64,000 nucleotides of DNA from Cordia subcordata (GCA_028554755.1 JAPTOF010000003.1:4568501-4632500), one strand, 5' to 3'. Numbered from the stretch's first letter, positions 21,934 through 35,235 are shown. Notes: generated by a model from the letters alone, not told the origin. Numbers and translations: made by a program.

Positions 21934-23520
21934 ATCAATTCTGATTTCGAAAATTTATGTTTTAGTTATGTTTCATATGGATTATATGAATTAATGTCAA
22001 AGGGTAATATGAGATTTTAAGCAGAAAGTGAAATAAATTTCAGGAGTAGCTTTTTATTAGGAAATGATTTTTTTGAAATGTTCAACAAAAACTGATTCTA
22101 TATGATTTACAATGCATGATATTATGATAGATCCTTTCCTATTTTGGTGGAGGTATAATATGTTATTTCTAGTTTGCATGTGGGACTATAGTTGAGATGG
22201 ACTAATTAAACAAAAATTTCACAAATTGAAGTAACTTTATAGAACAAAACACCATTCCAACTTTAAAAAAGATTATAAAAATGTATTTTCAATCTTTTTT
22301 TCGTTTCTTTTCAGATATTAAAAATTACATGATTGTGTATTTAATATATGAAGCAAATTAGTAAAACCCATAATCCTTCTAGAAAGCGATGCAAATATCC
22401 AACCATGTAATTCAAGAACTTCTCTAAATATATTTACTAAAAGAACACACTGGCCCCAAACCCCCCCCCCCCCCCCAAAAAAAACACCCAGAAAAGGGGG
22501 AAAAGGAGAAAGAAAAAGGATATTTGTCCAAAAAAATTTTTTTTATGAGATTAATTTACTAAAATATAATAAAAATTATAATCCTTATAAGAATAATATA
22601 AAGAATTCTTGTTCTAAGTGTGTTTACAATAGGTGGATTATTACAATAGCAACTAACCTTGGCCATAAAATATATACACTAGGAAGCTGCAAACAAGCTC
22701 AGCTCTTTACTTTAAGTGTTTATCAACATCAAGTTCTATTTCCTTTGACTCAAGAAAAAAAAAATTTTTTTGAAACCAAGATTCAAAGTATTTTGTTCAA
22801 AAACGAAAAATCAAAACCAATATAGCTTTGCCATGATTTTTGGTCCTCAACCCAATGGAAAATCTTACTCTAAAATATGTTCGAACTACAAATTTATATA
22901 ATTTACAAATGGTTGAGTCTAATAATCAGATTGACAAGAAGGACCTTACCGTTAATAATCTTGATATGAAGCCTTCAGATAACTTGAATGAATCCTCTCT
23001 ATTTGCTGCTTAGCCTTTTTGTTTTAAAAACTTGCTGAAGAATTAATCGAAAGCCGAGGCTTATTTATATATAAATAGTCTAATCCCAATCCAATAACGG
23101 TCTGGACATGTAAGTAGATTTAGTCGTTTATTTCCTGAAAACCAAAGTCTTACTGCGATTCTTAATTTGTGATGCACTCTAATTTCTGTCAAGGATTTCA
23201 CTTCTTTTTTTTTTTTTTCGTTTTTTTCAATCAGGCAGGAATGCACGATGGTTATCATGTCACACTTTTTTTCCTTTCTTTTTACAGAGGATTAGTAGTG
23301 GCTTTCTACCTATTCTTATCAAAAACTCTCTATTTGACACAATTAATTATTTAGTTAGCTAATAACTGTTCTTTGACACAACGAATAACTGTTAATTTTA
23401 ACTCTTAGCAAATAATTGTTTAAGTAGTTGATTGAACAAAATAATTTTGATAAAATTAGTTGTTAGATTAGTTAATGAAAACAAAATAATGAAAAACACA
23501 TTGATCTCACATTATTGACG

Positions 23521-23551
<31 letters not shown>

Positions 23552-25915
23552 AATTATTATAATTGTTGTTGTTGGATTTTGAAATTAGATATATGTTTTT
23601 ATAAGAATGTTTTATCATTAAAAGCATAATAATTAATTTTTTGATAAAACATTTGTATCAATATTATGAAAAGTGTTATGAAATCATTAAATTATTGTGG
23701 ATCTATTCATCTTTGGATTAGTGTTATTATCCAAACTTTACATATGATTTATGATTATTTTGACTCCATATAATAAAATTGGACCAGTTTATTTATTTTA
23801 AATCCAAACAAATTCTATTCCTATATAATACTTTTATATTACTCCTATAAATAAAGATATCTACATTGTAAACACTCTATAACTATCAACACTTCCTTGC
23901 CGCGATAGTTGTCAATTAATATTAATATTAGTATAGGCGCTTTTTTAGTTTGTCTCTATTTTAAAGAGTTCAATTGATTTTTATAGTCGAAAGTTTCACT
24001 GGAAATATGTTACAAGTAAAATAAAAATTGTAATTACTCCTTACACCCAAGTGCAATTCAAATAAATATTTCATTCCCATTATCGAAGAATAAATTATCA
24101 CGTATAAAATTTCATTAGTCGAAAATCCTTACGCAATTACCCAATTATGTATATACAATGAGTTGAATCTTACCCATAGTTCCAAGTCAAGTCAAATACT
24201 AACCACCCGAATTACAAGCTAAAAGAGTCTTCTCATGGACATACTAACAACTACACACTTGCAAATAATGTAGGCCAAATTCTATCATTTTTTTTTTCTA
24301 GTAAAAGGCATTTCAAGGTTTATTTTCTTTGTACTCTTCTGCAAAAATTCCTTAAAACTCGTAACCTCGGCTTTCACAAAAAAAAAAAAAGTTATTAAGA
24401 CTATTCTTTCACATTCAAAAGGAAAATTATTGTTAGAATTATGAGATAGCTCAACTGGTTGAGACAATTTTCTCTAAACGTTAGGTCCTGTATTGAATTC
24501 CATGAGGGTGGAGAGTTTCAGAAAAAAAAATGTGAAGAAAAAGGAAAAATGTCGTTGAACAAGAAACTAAGGATTGCCGGCAAAAGATGTTATCACGAAT
24601 TTTAGAATGACTAGGATAACATGAGAAATGAGAGGTACAGAGGGAAGCCAACAACTACAACAAAATTACAAGGAAAAAGGAAAAGGATGTAAGGAAAGGC
24701 CTATCGGGGTTTATTTTCTTAGGTAAAACCTGAAGTACCAAGTCGATATTTTTCTGTAAAAATTCCTCAAGACTTAGAAGCTTGGCTTTTGTAGAGAAAA
24801 AAGTTAATGTTCATGAACAAGAAACTAGAGATTGCTGGGAAAAGAATACATAGACAACTCAAAATGGAAGCAAACTAAAAAATTTAAAACAAAGAATCAT
24901 ATACACAACTCTTCCATTAATATGACAAAGCCAAGATTCATACACGCACATGAGAAATCTACCAAATATGAAAATTACGAGGCAAGCCAGCAAATAACAA
25001 CAGCCTCTTCCAAGTAGATCCCTCGGACACTAACGTCATCATGGTTTATGACATTTAAACATCCCACTCACGAAAGACTAGAGAGTAGAGACAGCATTAC
25101 AAATTGAAAGGAAAAGTTTAAAAGTACCTGTACTTTAACAGCAAAAAAGGGCAGGATGCATGAACTCCTGGACACATTGCATATTAGGACACAATTCGCA
25201 AAAACATATAACTGTCGAGATAATTGAAAGAAAATGATACATGAATGATGCAAATGGAATGTTCTAACCAGGAGGGCGTTTAAGCCACCCCCATGGGTAT
25301 CTATTCTAAAGAAAAATGGAATGTATGAGATGCTATGCAATTTGAGTGCGACACCATGGACAAAAAAAAACTGCAGCAATGCAGAATACAGCCTAACTTA
25401 AAAAGATGTGCGTTGGAAAACTGAAAATTAGAGATATGATGCTATAGGAAGGCCTGCTCTGTCATGGCAATGAAAATTATGCACCTCATACTCCAAACAT
25501 TGAACCACTCAGAGAAGATGACAGCACCAGGACAGCATGGGGCCTCCTAGTAGAAAATGTATAGACCAACAAAAACCATGGACCAGGCACCCGGACTTGA
25601 ACAATCAACTCGTCAAGCAACGTCTCCCTCCCAACCCCAATCTCGAAGACCAAATTATGTTTCATTGCCCCAGGGTCGCTTTCAACCAGTTCTGAGGAGC
25701 CTTATGGTCCTGCTCCTCCAAGGCAAAATGAAAAACTCCGACCTGTGATGCTGATGCATGAGTTAGCGACAACTTGAAGACTTATTCACTTCTGTTGTCA
25801 GAAAATGGCAATGACTTGACATGCTGTATGCAATCATGGGACCCCGACTCTGACACAACCATATGCATGCAGGGACTTCTTCAAAAGTAAAACTATGTAC
25901 CAAGTGACAGCAGCC
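21934..25915. other. Intergenic, AT-rich, repeat remnants, importin 3'UTR
   Basis: No protein gene seen. Contents: a C-run then A-run (22460-22487), an ATT/TTA microsatellite (about 23518-23575), a SINE-like copy (24438-24530), and imperfect repeats of a block with GGTTTATTTTCTT ... AAAAATTCCT (24315-24360 and 24709-24770) and AACAAGAAACTA (about 24555 and 24818). 25400-25915 is probably the 3'UTR of the importin gene on the minus strand. Confidence 0.45.
24438..24530 (+). mobile_element. tRNA-derived SINE-like element
   Basis: ATGAGATAGCTCAACTGG contains a near-consensus Pol III A box (TAGCTCAACTGG); TATTGAATTCC about 40 bases on fits a degenerate B box; then CATGAGGGTGGAGAGTTTC and a run of A. 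No tRNA cloverleaf can be formed, so it is a SINE rather than a tRNA gene. Confidence 0.55.
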
Positions 25916-28609
25916 TCAAACAGAAATGGCACGACTGATGGCCAACCTAGCCCACTCAGCAGATTCCTTAATCAAATGATCATCTGAAGACAAGCATTCG
26001 TTTAAAAAGTCTTTGCTTGACAGAGACTGTTGAATCAAAGAGCCTGCATTACTTCCCAAAGTATCCGCCAGGTCTCCCAGAACTCCAATTGCAGTTTTCA
26101 TGACAACATCATCCCTGAAATCAATGACAAGTAAAAACCAGAATATACCAAGCCTAAGAATTGCAAAAATAACGTAAAGAAACAGTACTTACATGTCTTT
26201 CTCCATGTAAATGCTATCAAGGAATTGCAAGATGTGTGGTGCATAAGGAATAAGCAGCTGGGTTTTAGGAGAACTTTTGAAGCCTTGAAAAATTCCTGAA
26301 TAGGCTTCCAAAATCCCATTTCTCAGAAGGTTGGTATATTCTATGATTTCATCATCAACACCTGAAGTGTGGGCAGACAATTCTGCAGCACTCTGGAGCA
26401 TAGGCATGGCATACATCAAATATTTCTCAAAATTCTCTCCTATAGCTAGTGCTATGTCCCCAAAGCAAGAAAAGATAGGAGGCTTCACAGAACGGTGCAG
26501 CTCGTTGCTTGATAAGTCTTTAAGGAGCTGGCTCATAATCCCATCACAGTATGGTAGCATTTTATCCTCCAGTGCTCTACATATGTCACCCACAACACCA
26601 ACTGTGACAGCACAAACTTGGTACTCCTCGAAGTTCTGAAGACCCATTTCCAGATATTTGTAAAATTCAGGCATGTATTTAGCAAAGTCAGGGCCTGCTG
26701 CATAAGCCAGTGCTCCAATGGCAAGCATTGCTTCCTCATGCACAGTAGCACTTCTACAAGCAAACACTCTAAGGAAAAGATTCATCATATTGTCTGAATA
26801 CTGCATGAACACATATTTGGTTGGCTCTGGTGTCCCTAGTTTCTGAATAAGGACCTGCAAGCATCCACAAAGAAGGCCTTGTAATTCATTCTGCTTCTCT
26901 CTTTCATCAGATGAAAGTTTCTGTGACTCTAGAGTCTGGTGAAGTTCATTCATGATGACAGGCACTAGCTGTATCACCATAGGAGCTGTTTCGTCAGTTG
27001 AGGACCTCACAACTTCATTCAGTGTCTCATATGCAGCTGTCCTTAACCGTGACTCCCCGGCATCTTCTCTGTGAGTAACAGTGAGAAGTGACTGAACAAT
27101 CTCCTGGAAATACGGAGTTAAGGGAGACGATGTGCCAATATCCTCATAACCTTGAGCAAGGAAATAGAGAGCGCCACAAGCCTTTTCAGCAACATTTGGG
27201 GCATCCTTCATGCTCTGAAGGAGAACCGTAATGATTTGTTGACAATTTGCAGGGGTGATGATGGGTGTCTCGACAGTTGATCCATGAAGAAATTCAAATA
27301 TCCTTCCCAAGGTCCATGCTGTAGTGTCCTTCACATGGCTGTTTGGATCTTTTGTTAAAGCAGTAAGCATGAAACCAAGAGCAACATTGACAATAGGTGT
27401 CAGCTTGTCTGGGGAAGGACCTTCTAGTATAGAACCAAAAGCATAGCTAGCAGCTTCTCTCTGCCTCCAGTCAGGTTTTGTTATGTTTAATTCAATAAAT
27501 GGCATGACAAGTGGTACAATATCATCCCCCACTGTTTGCGCCACCAAACCAAGACAAGTCCCACCAGCCATGGCAATATTCCAAGCACCTTCGTCCTGAT
27601 CTTGATCTTCTTCCTGCTTAAGTAGTGTCTCCAACAGAATCGGTACAAGAGCAGGGAGAGCTTGCTTGATGAAATAATAGCATGGAACATCTGAATCTGC
27701 AGTGAAATCGCCCCCATAGTCTTCCAAAATATCTATCTCCTCATCACATATTGAACTCCAGAACTCAATGGCTTGCAGAGCAACAGACTCTTCATCTTCC
27801 TTGACAGCTTTGGCAGTTATATTGAAAATGTCTTGGATGTATGGAGCCAATTTCTCGTAATAAGTTGATGCGATGGAGACTAAACACTCAAAAGCAGCCT
27901 GCCGAATCTTGACCTCAGGAGATAAAGTGGACTCACAAACTACTCTCATGATATAATCACGCTCCACATCATTGGAGAAATTTGCTTGAGCAAAGCCAAG
28001 AGCATTATATAAAGCTCGAGTAGCAGCAAGCCTAACATCATTGCTACCTTCATTTGCATTCATACCCTGAACTACAGCTGTAAGTATTTTATTTACTTGA
28101 TCCTGGTCGACAACATCTGGGGAAACTTCTTCACACAAATAACCCAGTGTTTCCAGGGTAGCTTGCTTAACATGAACTGGAACCTGATGAATATTTGAGA
28201 GAAGAGATCCTATGAGCTCAGGCCACTGCTTCTGCGGCAGCTCAATGCCTGCAACCTTAGCAATAACTTGTGAAGCAGTTGACCTAGCATCAGGAACCAA
28301 AGATGTAAGTGTTTGTAACAAGCAAGTCTTAATCTGATTCTTGACCTCCATATCCAATAATAACCATCTTTGCACAAGCTCATATTTCCTGTGTTGTTCT
28401 TTGGCATCCAGGGCATTTTTAAGAATCAGACCTGCCAATTTACGACTGTCAGCTGGTTTGTTGTCACTGGCAAGCTCTCCGGAAAGAGACAAAAGGAAAC
28501 TGGGAAGGTTTTGCTCCTGAAACTGTTTCAGTGTTTCTTCTGCATGCTTTCGCACAGTTGAGTCAACAGACTGAGCATTTACAAGAATTTGCGTGACTTC
28601 CATTGCCAT
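25916..28609 (-). CDS. KPNB1: Importin subunit beta-1 (karyopherin beta-1)
   Basis: Nuclear import receptor that binds importin-alpha or cargo, docks at nuclear-pore FG repeats and releases cargo on Ran-GTP. Coding exons 26193-28609 (ATG at 28609, MAMEVTQIL; a second in-frame ATG two codons on) and 25916-26114 join in phase (GACAT then G, donor GTAAGT) to give 871 aa, matching the plant family (about 870). The N-terminal importin-beta domain is at about residues 20-100 (HAEETLKQFQEQNLPSFL), followed by HEAT repeats throughout; blocks such as GMNANEGSNDVRLAATRALY, KPDWRQREAASYAFGSILEG and HVKDTTAWTLGRIFE are strongly conserved. An acidic segment EEDQDQDEGAW is the loop known in importin beta. 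A single intron near the 3' end of the CDS is typical. Longer upstream frame to 28651 is intron sequence. Intact. Confidence 0.97.
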
Positions 28610-30033
28610 GCTTTTTTCTGACCATATGACCAAATGGTTTTTAAAACACAATTTCCAACTCTGTCCCCAAAGTACTTAAATACTATAGAAAAGACACAGG
28701 ATTTGCAGAAACATGGAAAATACAAACTTTCAGTTAAGGCAGAAGGAACCAAACTAATTATCACCACCAGAGCCAACAACAAATAAATGCCAAATTTAAA
28801 GAACCTATTACCATACAGTTTTTTGATTAAAAAAAAAAATGCAATATGATTAACATTCAGTCAAAAGAGAAACAATGCACATCCAAAAAAATCAGTCATG
28901 TAAGCAAAATCGATTCAATCAAAAACCCAAACATATGGTTAGATAATGGCACTGGCAAAAGGACTCAAAATCTCAGACATGTAGTTATTAACAAATACCT
29001 CCTAACAAAAATTGCTATGTCCCTCGACAAAAGAGGAAGAATTTACAAAAATTATCAAAGAAAGCATGAGAAATATTAATAAACACAGATTACTAGCAGA
29101 TTTAAGTGATCACAATCTGCAGAATCCATTCTTAACTAATCAAATTAAGACCTGATAAGTGTAACTGCTACGTAAACAATTGTTTACAACTAAATGCGAA
29201 TTTAACTCAAAAAAATCCACCATCCACTACGTTAATTGTCAGCACAAGTACAAAAACAAGCCAAAACACAGCATTCCCACGTACATTCAGAAACACAGAT
29301 GCATTAAAACCATTAGTAGACCAGAAATTCACATAAACAACTACATTTGAACACAACAAGTACAGTTCTACATATAAATTACAGAAATACCCATCTGATC
29401 TAATAAAAACTCGCCAAATTAAACACGAGATAATCAAATTTACACTTCAGACAACAAAAATTAGTACCAGTACCAGATTTCACTAAAAGTGCAAACAAAT
29501 GGAACAAAATGACAACTTCAAGACATGCACATGGCATCAGAAAGTTGATCAGACGAGCAAAACATATAGATCAAGCATTAAATATAAATTTCACAAGACT
29601 AACACCATATTTAAATTTCTTTTTTTTTTTAACAAAAAAGTATAAAGTTCGAAAAAAAACATTGGTGAAAGGAGAGTAAATGCTAAAATCACCTGAGGGT
29701 GGATCAAAATGAAAACATGTAAAACATTTCTATTGCATTAGAAAGTTTATCAGACGAATTAAACACAGAGATCAAAAATATATACAATTAGTAAAAAAAA
29801 AACTAATCGGCAATTAAATAGAAATAAGTGAAAAAAAAACAGAAATCTAGAGAGAGAAAATGATCAAAATTGCAACACGCAACACATTGAACATATCATC
29901 AGAAAGGTAAGCAGACCGCGTAAAAACAGCAAAGATCAAGCATCGTCATAATCTTACAAAAATTAACTTAAGTTGAAAATTTTAAAAATTGAAAATAATT
30001 TTGAAATAAAGAGAGAAGAAGTGATAAAGTTAC
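28610..30033 (-). other. 5'UTR intron of importin beta-1 (proposed)
   Basis: On the minus strand, a donor CAG|GTAACT occurs at 30034/30033. It ends a GC-richer leader (30034 to about 30110), and an acceptor-like TCAG lies just upstream of the ATG at 28609. The 1.4 kb between is AT-rich (about 70%) with no coding frame, as expected of a leader intron. Leader introns often raise expression of housekeeping genes. Inferred from splice signals only. Confidence 0.6.
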
Positions 30034-30110
30034 CTGAGGGATTGTGACGATGGTGAGTGACAGAGTGAGAGCAATAGCGCCGCGCTGCTCTCTGAAGAAA
30101 AAGAAAAAAA
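30034..30110 (-). other. Proposed 5' leader exon of importin beta-1
   Basis: GC-rich stretch (GAGAGCAGCGCGGCGC on the minus strand) standing out in AT-rich DNA and ending in a consensus donor. Its upstream end is approximate; no TATA box was recognised. Confidence 0.5.
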
Positions 30111-30358
30111 AAAAGGAAATGAGGGGGGACGCGGATGTAAAAGATGGGTTGAATTAGCAAAATCTAATATACATCTGAACAACAATTGTGTTTTTTCTAA
30201 CATCATTTATTATAATTTTAAATTAGATAATAATTAGCTGCCGCTGCTGCTGCTGCTAGGCTCTTGCGGGTCCCACTTTTACCAATTGCATTTCTCTTTT
30301 CTGGTTCCCCTTTTTCTGAATAAAAAGTCACTTTACCCTAGGTGCTTTCAGATTTAGA
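30111..30358. other. Importin promoter region
   Basis: AT-rich, with a short (GCT)5-type repeat at about 30239-30256. Nothing else recognised. Confidence 0.35.
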
Positions 30359-30551
30359 GGGTGTTTCGATTGATTTTTTTAAAAAAAGCTTTTTTCTTTC
30401 AAAAAAAAATATATTAAGAAATCAAATATTTTTGTTTTTGAAAAAAACTGAATTTTAATTTTTTTAAATTATGCTAAATATTTATATAAAGCGAACGTAC
30501 CTTTTTCATAGAAAAATATTTTTAATAATAAATGCCAATCAAAATGGACCC
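30359..30551. mobile_element. Harbinger-type MITE
   Basis: Starts GGGTGTTTCGATTGATTTTT and ends GCCAATCAAAATGGACCC, imperfect inverted repeats. TTAGA flanks both sides (30354-30358, 30552-30556), which includes a TTA-type target site. Length 193 bp. Confidence 0.6.
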
Positions 30552-30614
30552 TTAGAATGGTTGCTTACCATATGGGCTAAGCAGGCAAACACGTACCATC
30601 ATAATCCAATTCTA

Positions 30615-30629
30615 TACGCAATGGCGGAG

Positions 30630-30681
<52 letters not shown>

Positions 30682-31101
30682 TAATTATGAGGGGGTGCAT
30701 GGATTTTTTTGTAAAAACAATTATCACTATTATATTTATTTTTTATTTTATAATAAGAGGCAAAATTATATAAAGTGCACTTCTTGGAATTTTTTGGCAC
30801 CCCTTATTTTTGCAAAAACAAAATTAATGAATAGACACTTATATAAGAAAAAATATTTTTTGACTTTGGTAGTAAATTAAACAGTCAATGATTTCAAAAT
30901 ATAAAGTTATGTTGGAGGACCTTTATAAATTGTAGCTTTTTTATTGTGATTTTATTTACTTATTTATATTTTTTGTGAATTAAAATATAATCATTATATT
31001 AATTATTAAATATTTTGTGATTAATTTTTAAATTTTTATAAAAGAATTTGTGTATTAATGTGCACCCCTGACCATGGGGTCCTAGCTCCACCACTGCCTC
31101 T
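30615..31101. mobile_element. hAT-like non-autonomous element
   Basis: The left end CAATGGCGGAGCCA and right end CCTAGCTCCACCACTG are inverted-repeat partners. Flanks TCTATACG and TCTATGCA nearly match over 8 bp. The left part holds a (CA)n(TA)n microsatellite (about 30631-30680). No coding frame. Confidence 0.5.
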
Positions 31102-31648
31102 ATGCATTTCTTTCTCATTGCTTGGATTTTAGAGGTTTAAGAGTCCGTTTGAGTTTCCCTATATTAAGTTGTTTATAAGTAATAAATTCATTTAAGTAAC
31201 TTTTTATACTTATAAGTAAGTAAACAGGTGTTGAGATAAAAATATGGTTATAAATTATCGACCTTTAAGTAAATATATGTTTATAAGTTGTATAAACATA
31301 TATTTTTTATTAATAAATGCTGTATTTATTTGGTCAAACTTAATTACTTATAAGCAGTAAAAGAATTGAACACTACTTTTTTGTTGCTTATAAACAAAAT
31401 TTATAACCAATCATGTAACTTCTATTTTTCTACAAATATGGGCTCGTTTGAATTGACTTTTTCAAAAGAATTTTCTTTTAACAGTTTTTGAAAACACGAT
31501 TTTTTTTATAAGCTAAAAATTCTAGCTTCTACAAAAGGAGGGTGATGAGAAAAAAATCAAGCGAAAGAATATTCATTCAAACGGAAGTCTTCAAATTGAA
31601 ATGCACGAAAGAATAGAGTTATGGCAAGATCACATTATGAATCCATTA
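31102..31648. other. Intergenic with truncated MITE ends
   Basis: A family 1 MITE left end (GGGCTCGTTTGAATTGACTT at 31441) is followed by non-MITE DNA, so that copy is truncated. No gene. Confidence 0.4.
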
Positions 31649-32197
31649 GGGTGCGTTTGGTTTGCCTATTTTCTGTTTTCATTTTTATAAAAAATAAAAA
31701 TTAGGATAGAAAATTCATTTGGTAAACTATTTTTGTTTTCATTTTCAAAAAACAGAAAACAATTTTTTAAAAAAATAGAAAACATTAAAAAAGTATTTTA
31801 TCTAAAAATAAAGTGACAATTTTATAAATAACTTTAAATAATTTAGAAAATAAGTTGACAGTTTTGTAAATAATTCTAAAAATTTAAAAAATAAGGTGAC
31901 AATTTTATAAATAACTCTAAAAGATTTAAAAATAAGGTGACAATTTTGTAAATATCTCCAAAAAATTTAAAAAATAAGGTGGTAATTTTACAAATATATC
32001 TAAAAAATTTAAAAAATAAGGTGACAATTTTGTAAATATCTTCAAAAAATTTAAAAAACAAGCTAACAATTTTGTAAATAAACATAAAAAAACAAAACAC
32101 TTTTAATAACCAAACACATACTCTATATTTTAGAAAATAGAAAATAAAAATTATTTTTAGAAAATGAAAACAGAAAACAAGCAAACCAAACACAACC
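31649..32197. mobile_element. PIF/Harbinger-type MITE containing a minisatellite
   Basis: The left terminus GGGTGCGTTTGGTTTGCC and the right terminus (ending GCAAACCAAACACAACC) are inverted repeats extended by TTTTCTGTTTTCATTTT pairing with AAAATGAAAACAGAAAA. Both ends abut TTA (31646-31648, 32198-32200), the TWA target duplication of PIF/Harbinger elements. 549 bp, enlarged by internal tandem repeats at about 31808-32090. Confidence 0.8.
31808..32090. repeat. Tandem repeat, about seven 40-42 bp units
   Basis: Each unit follows AAATAAGGTGACAATTTT, then rTAAATAnCTCnAAAAAATTTA, with small changes (GGTGGTAATTTT, AGCTAACAATTTT). The repeat creates a spurious periodic open frame on the minus strand. 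Confidence 0.85.
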
Positions 32198-33962
32198 TTA
32201 GTTTTTCTCTCTTCTCTCTCTAAGGAGAGAAATATCCAGGCGGATTCATCCCTTGCTTTTGTGTGTTTGGACCGAGCCAGTGACATCTTTTCCGGGCTCA
32301 ACCCCCATTGTGGCTCTTCTGTTTTCTTTTTCTTGGTGTTTTCTCGTTTCTCTTTGCTTTTTTGCTATCTTTTGAGTGATTTTTTTTTTGTTGTGGCTTC
32401 AGATCTCGTACTATGTTGCCCTCTCTCTCTGCTAGATCTAAGTCTCTTTGGCATAATGGTTGGTGGTGTGGTTGCTAGCTCTAGTAACGCGGTTGGTGAA
32501 AGTACCCACATGATGTATGCCTCTTTGGTTGGACTGATGCTCTTTGTTTATTTTTATGGTTGCGTCTGGTCCTAGTTCTGTTGGACTTGGACTTCTTGTG
32601 TAATGTTTTGTATATAGTTTAAATGAGAGTTTTTCCTGACCCAAAATAAAGGAAATAATAAAGTTCAATCTCATGCGATATGCTCAATACTTGAGAAAAT
32701 ATTTGGATACAAAATCTAATCAGGACAAGTAGGGAGAGAGTGTGAGAATATCTAAGGGTAAAAGGTAACTAATGAATAACCTCTTTTTGGAGCTTGACAT
32801 AGCTAATTATAATGAGGTAGGGGTTTAGCTAAGAATCCTTCTTTTGTCCTCAAAATGTGGGGGTTGTTATAAAATAATTATGAAAGAGGGAAATATATAG
32901 AGAGAAAATATAAAAAGAGTTAGATTTCACTTTATTCTCTCAAAATGTATTGTTTTACTTCTTTTTGCATGGGATTTTCATACTCATTTGAAGCTATGCT
33001 ATTTATAGGAAAAATTTAGAGACAAATCAATAAATGATCATTAAATGCAAGATAACTAAAGTGTTGAATTTTTCTTTGTCATCATGTGATGCATGTTTAG
33101 CTTGTAATCTTTTTCAACAAATTTTTCATTTTGCAAGATGATAGCTTCCCTTTCTTCAAACTTTGCATGTTACACACCATTTAATGCATTGAAAATGGCT
33201 TTCAGCTTGATTCTTGAATGTTCATCATTTACAACAGGAGAGTCACTTTTTTTTACACCTGACTCAAATATTACAACCAAATTTGTGCAAGGCTCACATC
33301 AAACAACATAGATCAAGAATTTATCAAAATAATTTTTTATGGAAAAGACCAATCCAAACAAGCCAAGACCGAGAATTATTCACATCATATGCTAACTCTA
33401 TTGCTTAAAAGTGTGATTTTTTTTTTTGAGGTTTTGGGTATATAAAAGTGTGATATGGCTACTTAGCAAGCAAATATGTTATGGCTTAAAGCTAAGACCA
33501 CCTAGCTTTTACATTCAAAAGGTTGTTGCTTATTTTTGTCTCTAATCTACTGTTTTTCCCCTTTTGTTCTTTTTCCAATCACAACCCACGAACTCCTCAT
33601 CCCAGCCAACCGTTTGCTTTGCTTTCCGCAAGAAACCCCGTCAGCCCCATTTGGGTTTGTCGCGGAAACTCATACTTGTTTACAGCAAATCCAAAGCGTT
33701 AGGAAGAAAAGCAATGCGTACAAGCCCCACGGGCTGTTAACTTTGCAGCCATCATATTTAAACAAGTAAAAGAGTAACTAGAATTTTAAAAATAAGATGT
33801 CTTTCATTTAACGAGAAATCAAAATGACTGTTAAAACATTTAATGGCAAGTACAGTTGTTCTTCTTTTTTTCTTTTTATTAAATTTTCAGAAGTTGAAGT
33901 GTAATATGACACCTCTTAGTGCTCTCTCTTTTTTCCTTTCTCCTGAAAATGCTTGGGGTGAG

Positions 33963-34016
<54 letters not shown>

Positions 34017-34293
34017 TTGGGTAAAGAAGCCACTTCATACACAGTGGTTGTTTGTTCAATCTTTTAGTATTATATTTATCTTAAATGGTTAATCTTATTT
34101 CTGTATCAATGACAAAGTGCTAAAAATAATTCAAAAGATAAACTAATTTTTTGACTTTTTTATTTTAAATCTTATGAATGTTTAAGTTAAAAAAAAATAT
34201 ACCTTCAAGAAGCCAATAGATTTTTTATCTATAAAACTAGTTTATTTTTAATCAAACAATAACTATCAAGTCATACAAAATGCAAAATTAAAA

Positions 34294-34341
<48 letters not shown>

Positions 34342-35235
34342 ATATTGGTTGCATTATGCTGAAATGGTAAGTATCACAAGTTTGTTCTGGTAAAACCAAT
34401 AGTAGGATTTTCCTATTCCATGCTTTGTACAGATTTTATTCATTTTTAATAACAGATGCTGAATATAGTTATAATAATTATTATTTCTTAAAAAGACTGT
34501 CAGTAATCTTTGTGGTTGAAAGTTCTATTTAAAGTTTTATTTATTTATTTATCCATTGATTTATTTTTTAAAATTTTTATTTTTAAATTTCTAGATTCTA
34601 ATTTTAATATTTTATATTCGAATTCCTTGATTTTTCAATTCTAGTTTCTTTAATTCTAATTCTATATTTTTTTATTTTTTCATTTTCTAATTTTTTAATT
34701 AATTTTAATTTCTTAATGTTTGAGTTTTCACTTTTAATTTTTTTGACTCTTTAAATTCTTTTCTAGATTTTTTTCTTTTTATTTCTATTTTTAGAGTTTT
34801 ATGTTCGTTTTGATAAGAATTTTGTTGGATGTTTGGGTTTGAACAAAGATTAAATTAAATCTTTATTATTTGGATTTGTAACCAATTAGCTATAAAATTT
34901 ATGTTTGAATTATCATTTTGTTCTTTCTTGATTTTTAAATTCCCCCAAACTGATTAACTGATTACTTTTCCTCAATTCTCATCAATTTTCCAAAATAAGT
35001 TCTTCAATACTAAATCAGTGTAGAAATCTAAATGAAAATCACTTCCAAAAAATATTTCAGTAACACCACGGCTCTCTCTCGTTTAAGCAAAGCTTTTACT
35101 TTCTCATTTTCAGTTTGATGTTTAATCAGCATCCTAGTAAGGCATAAGGAGAACTAGCCAAGTCCAAAGAAAATTAGACATTTTTAACTACTAGATATAA
35201 ATTACCATTTCAAACAGGAAAGAAAAATGAAATGG
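32198..35235. other. Intergenic, retroelement-like and microsatellite DNA
   Basis: 32200-32660 starts with a CT-rich tract and reads like a retroelement leader or tail (TATAGTTTAAATGAGAG near its end) but has no reverse-transcriptase motif. Microsatellites: (AT)n at 33968-34014, (TG)n(TA)n at about 34293-34340. 34530-34800 is T-rich low-complexity DNA. No gene recognised. Confidence 0.4.

Noticed and set aside
21597..21938. 113-codon minus-strand frame upstream of flotillin
   Set aside because: It is antisense to the U5 snRNA gene; its apparent complexity comes from the structured RNA sequence.
24438..24530. Possible tRNA gene because of a good A box
   Set aside because: No acceptor, anticodon or T-arm pairing can be drawn; the B box is degenerate and an A-run follows, so SINE is the better call.
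31876..32301. 141-codon minus-strand frame with periodic IYKIVTLFFKFF
   Set aside because: It is a by-product of the 40-42 bp tandem repeat in the MITE, not a protein.
32261..32575. 104-codon frame after a CT-rich tract
   Set aside because: Mostly Leu/Phe/Val/Ser from T-rich DNA; no domain, and the surroundings look retroelement-derived.
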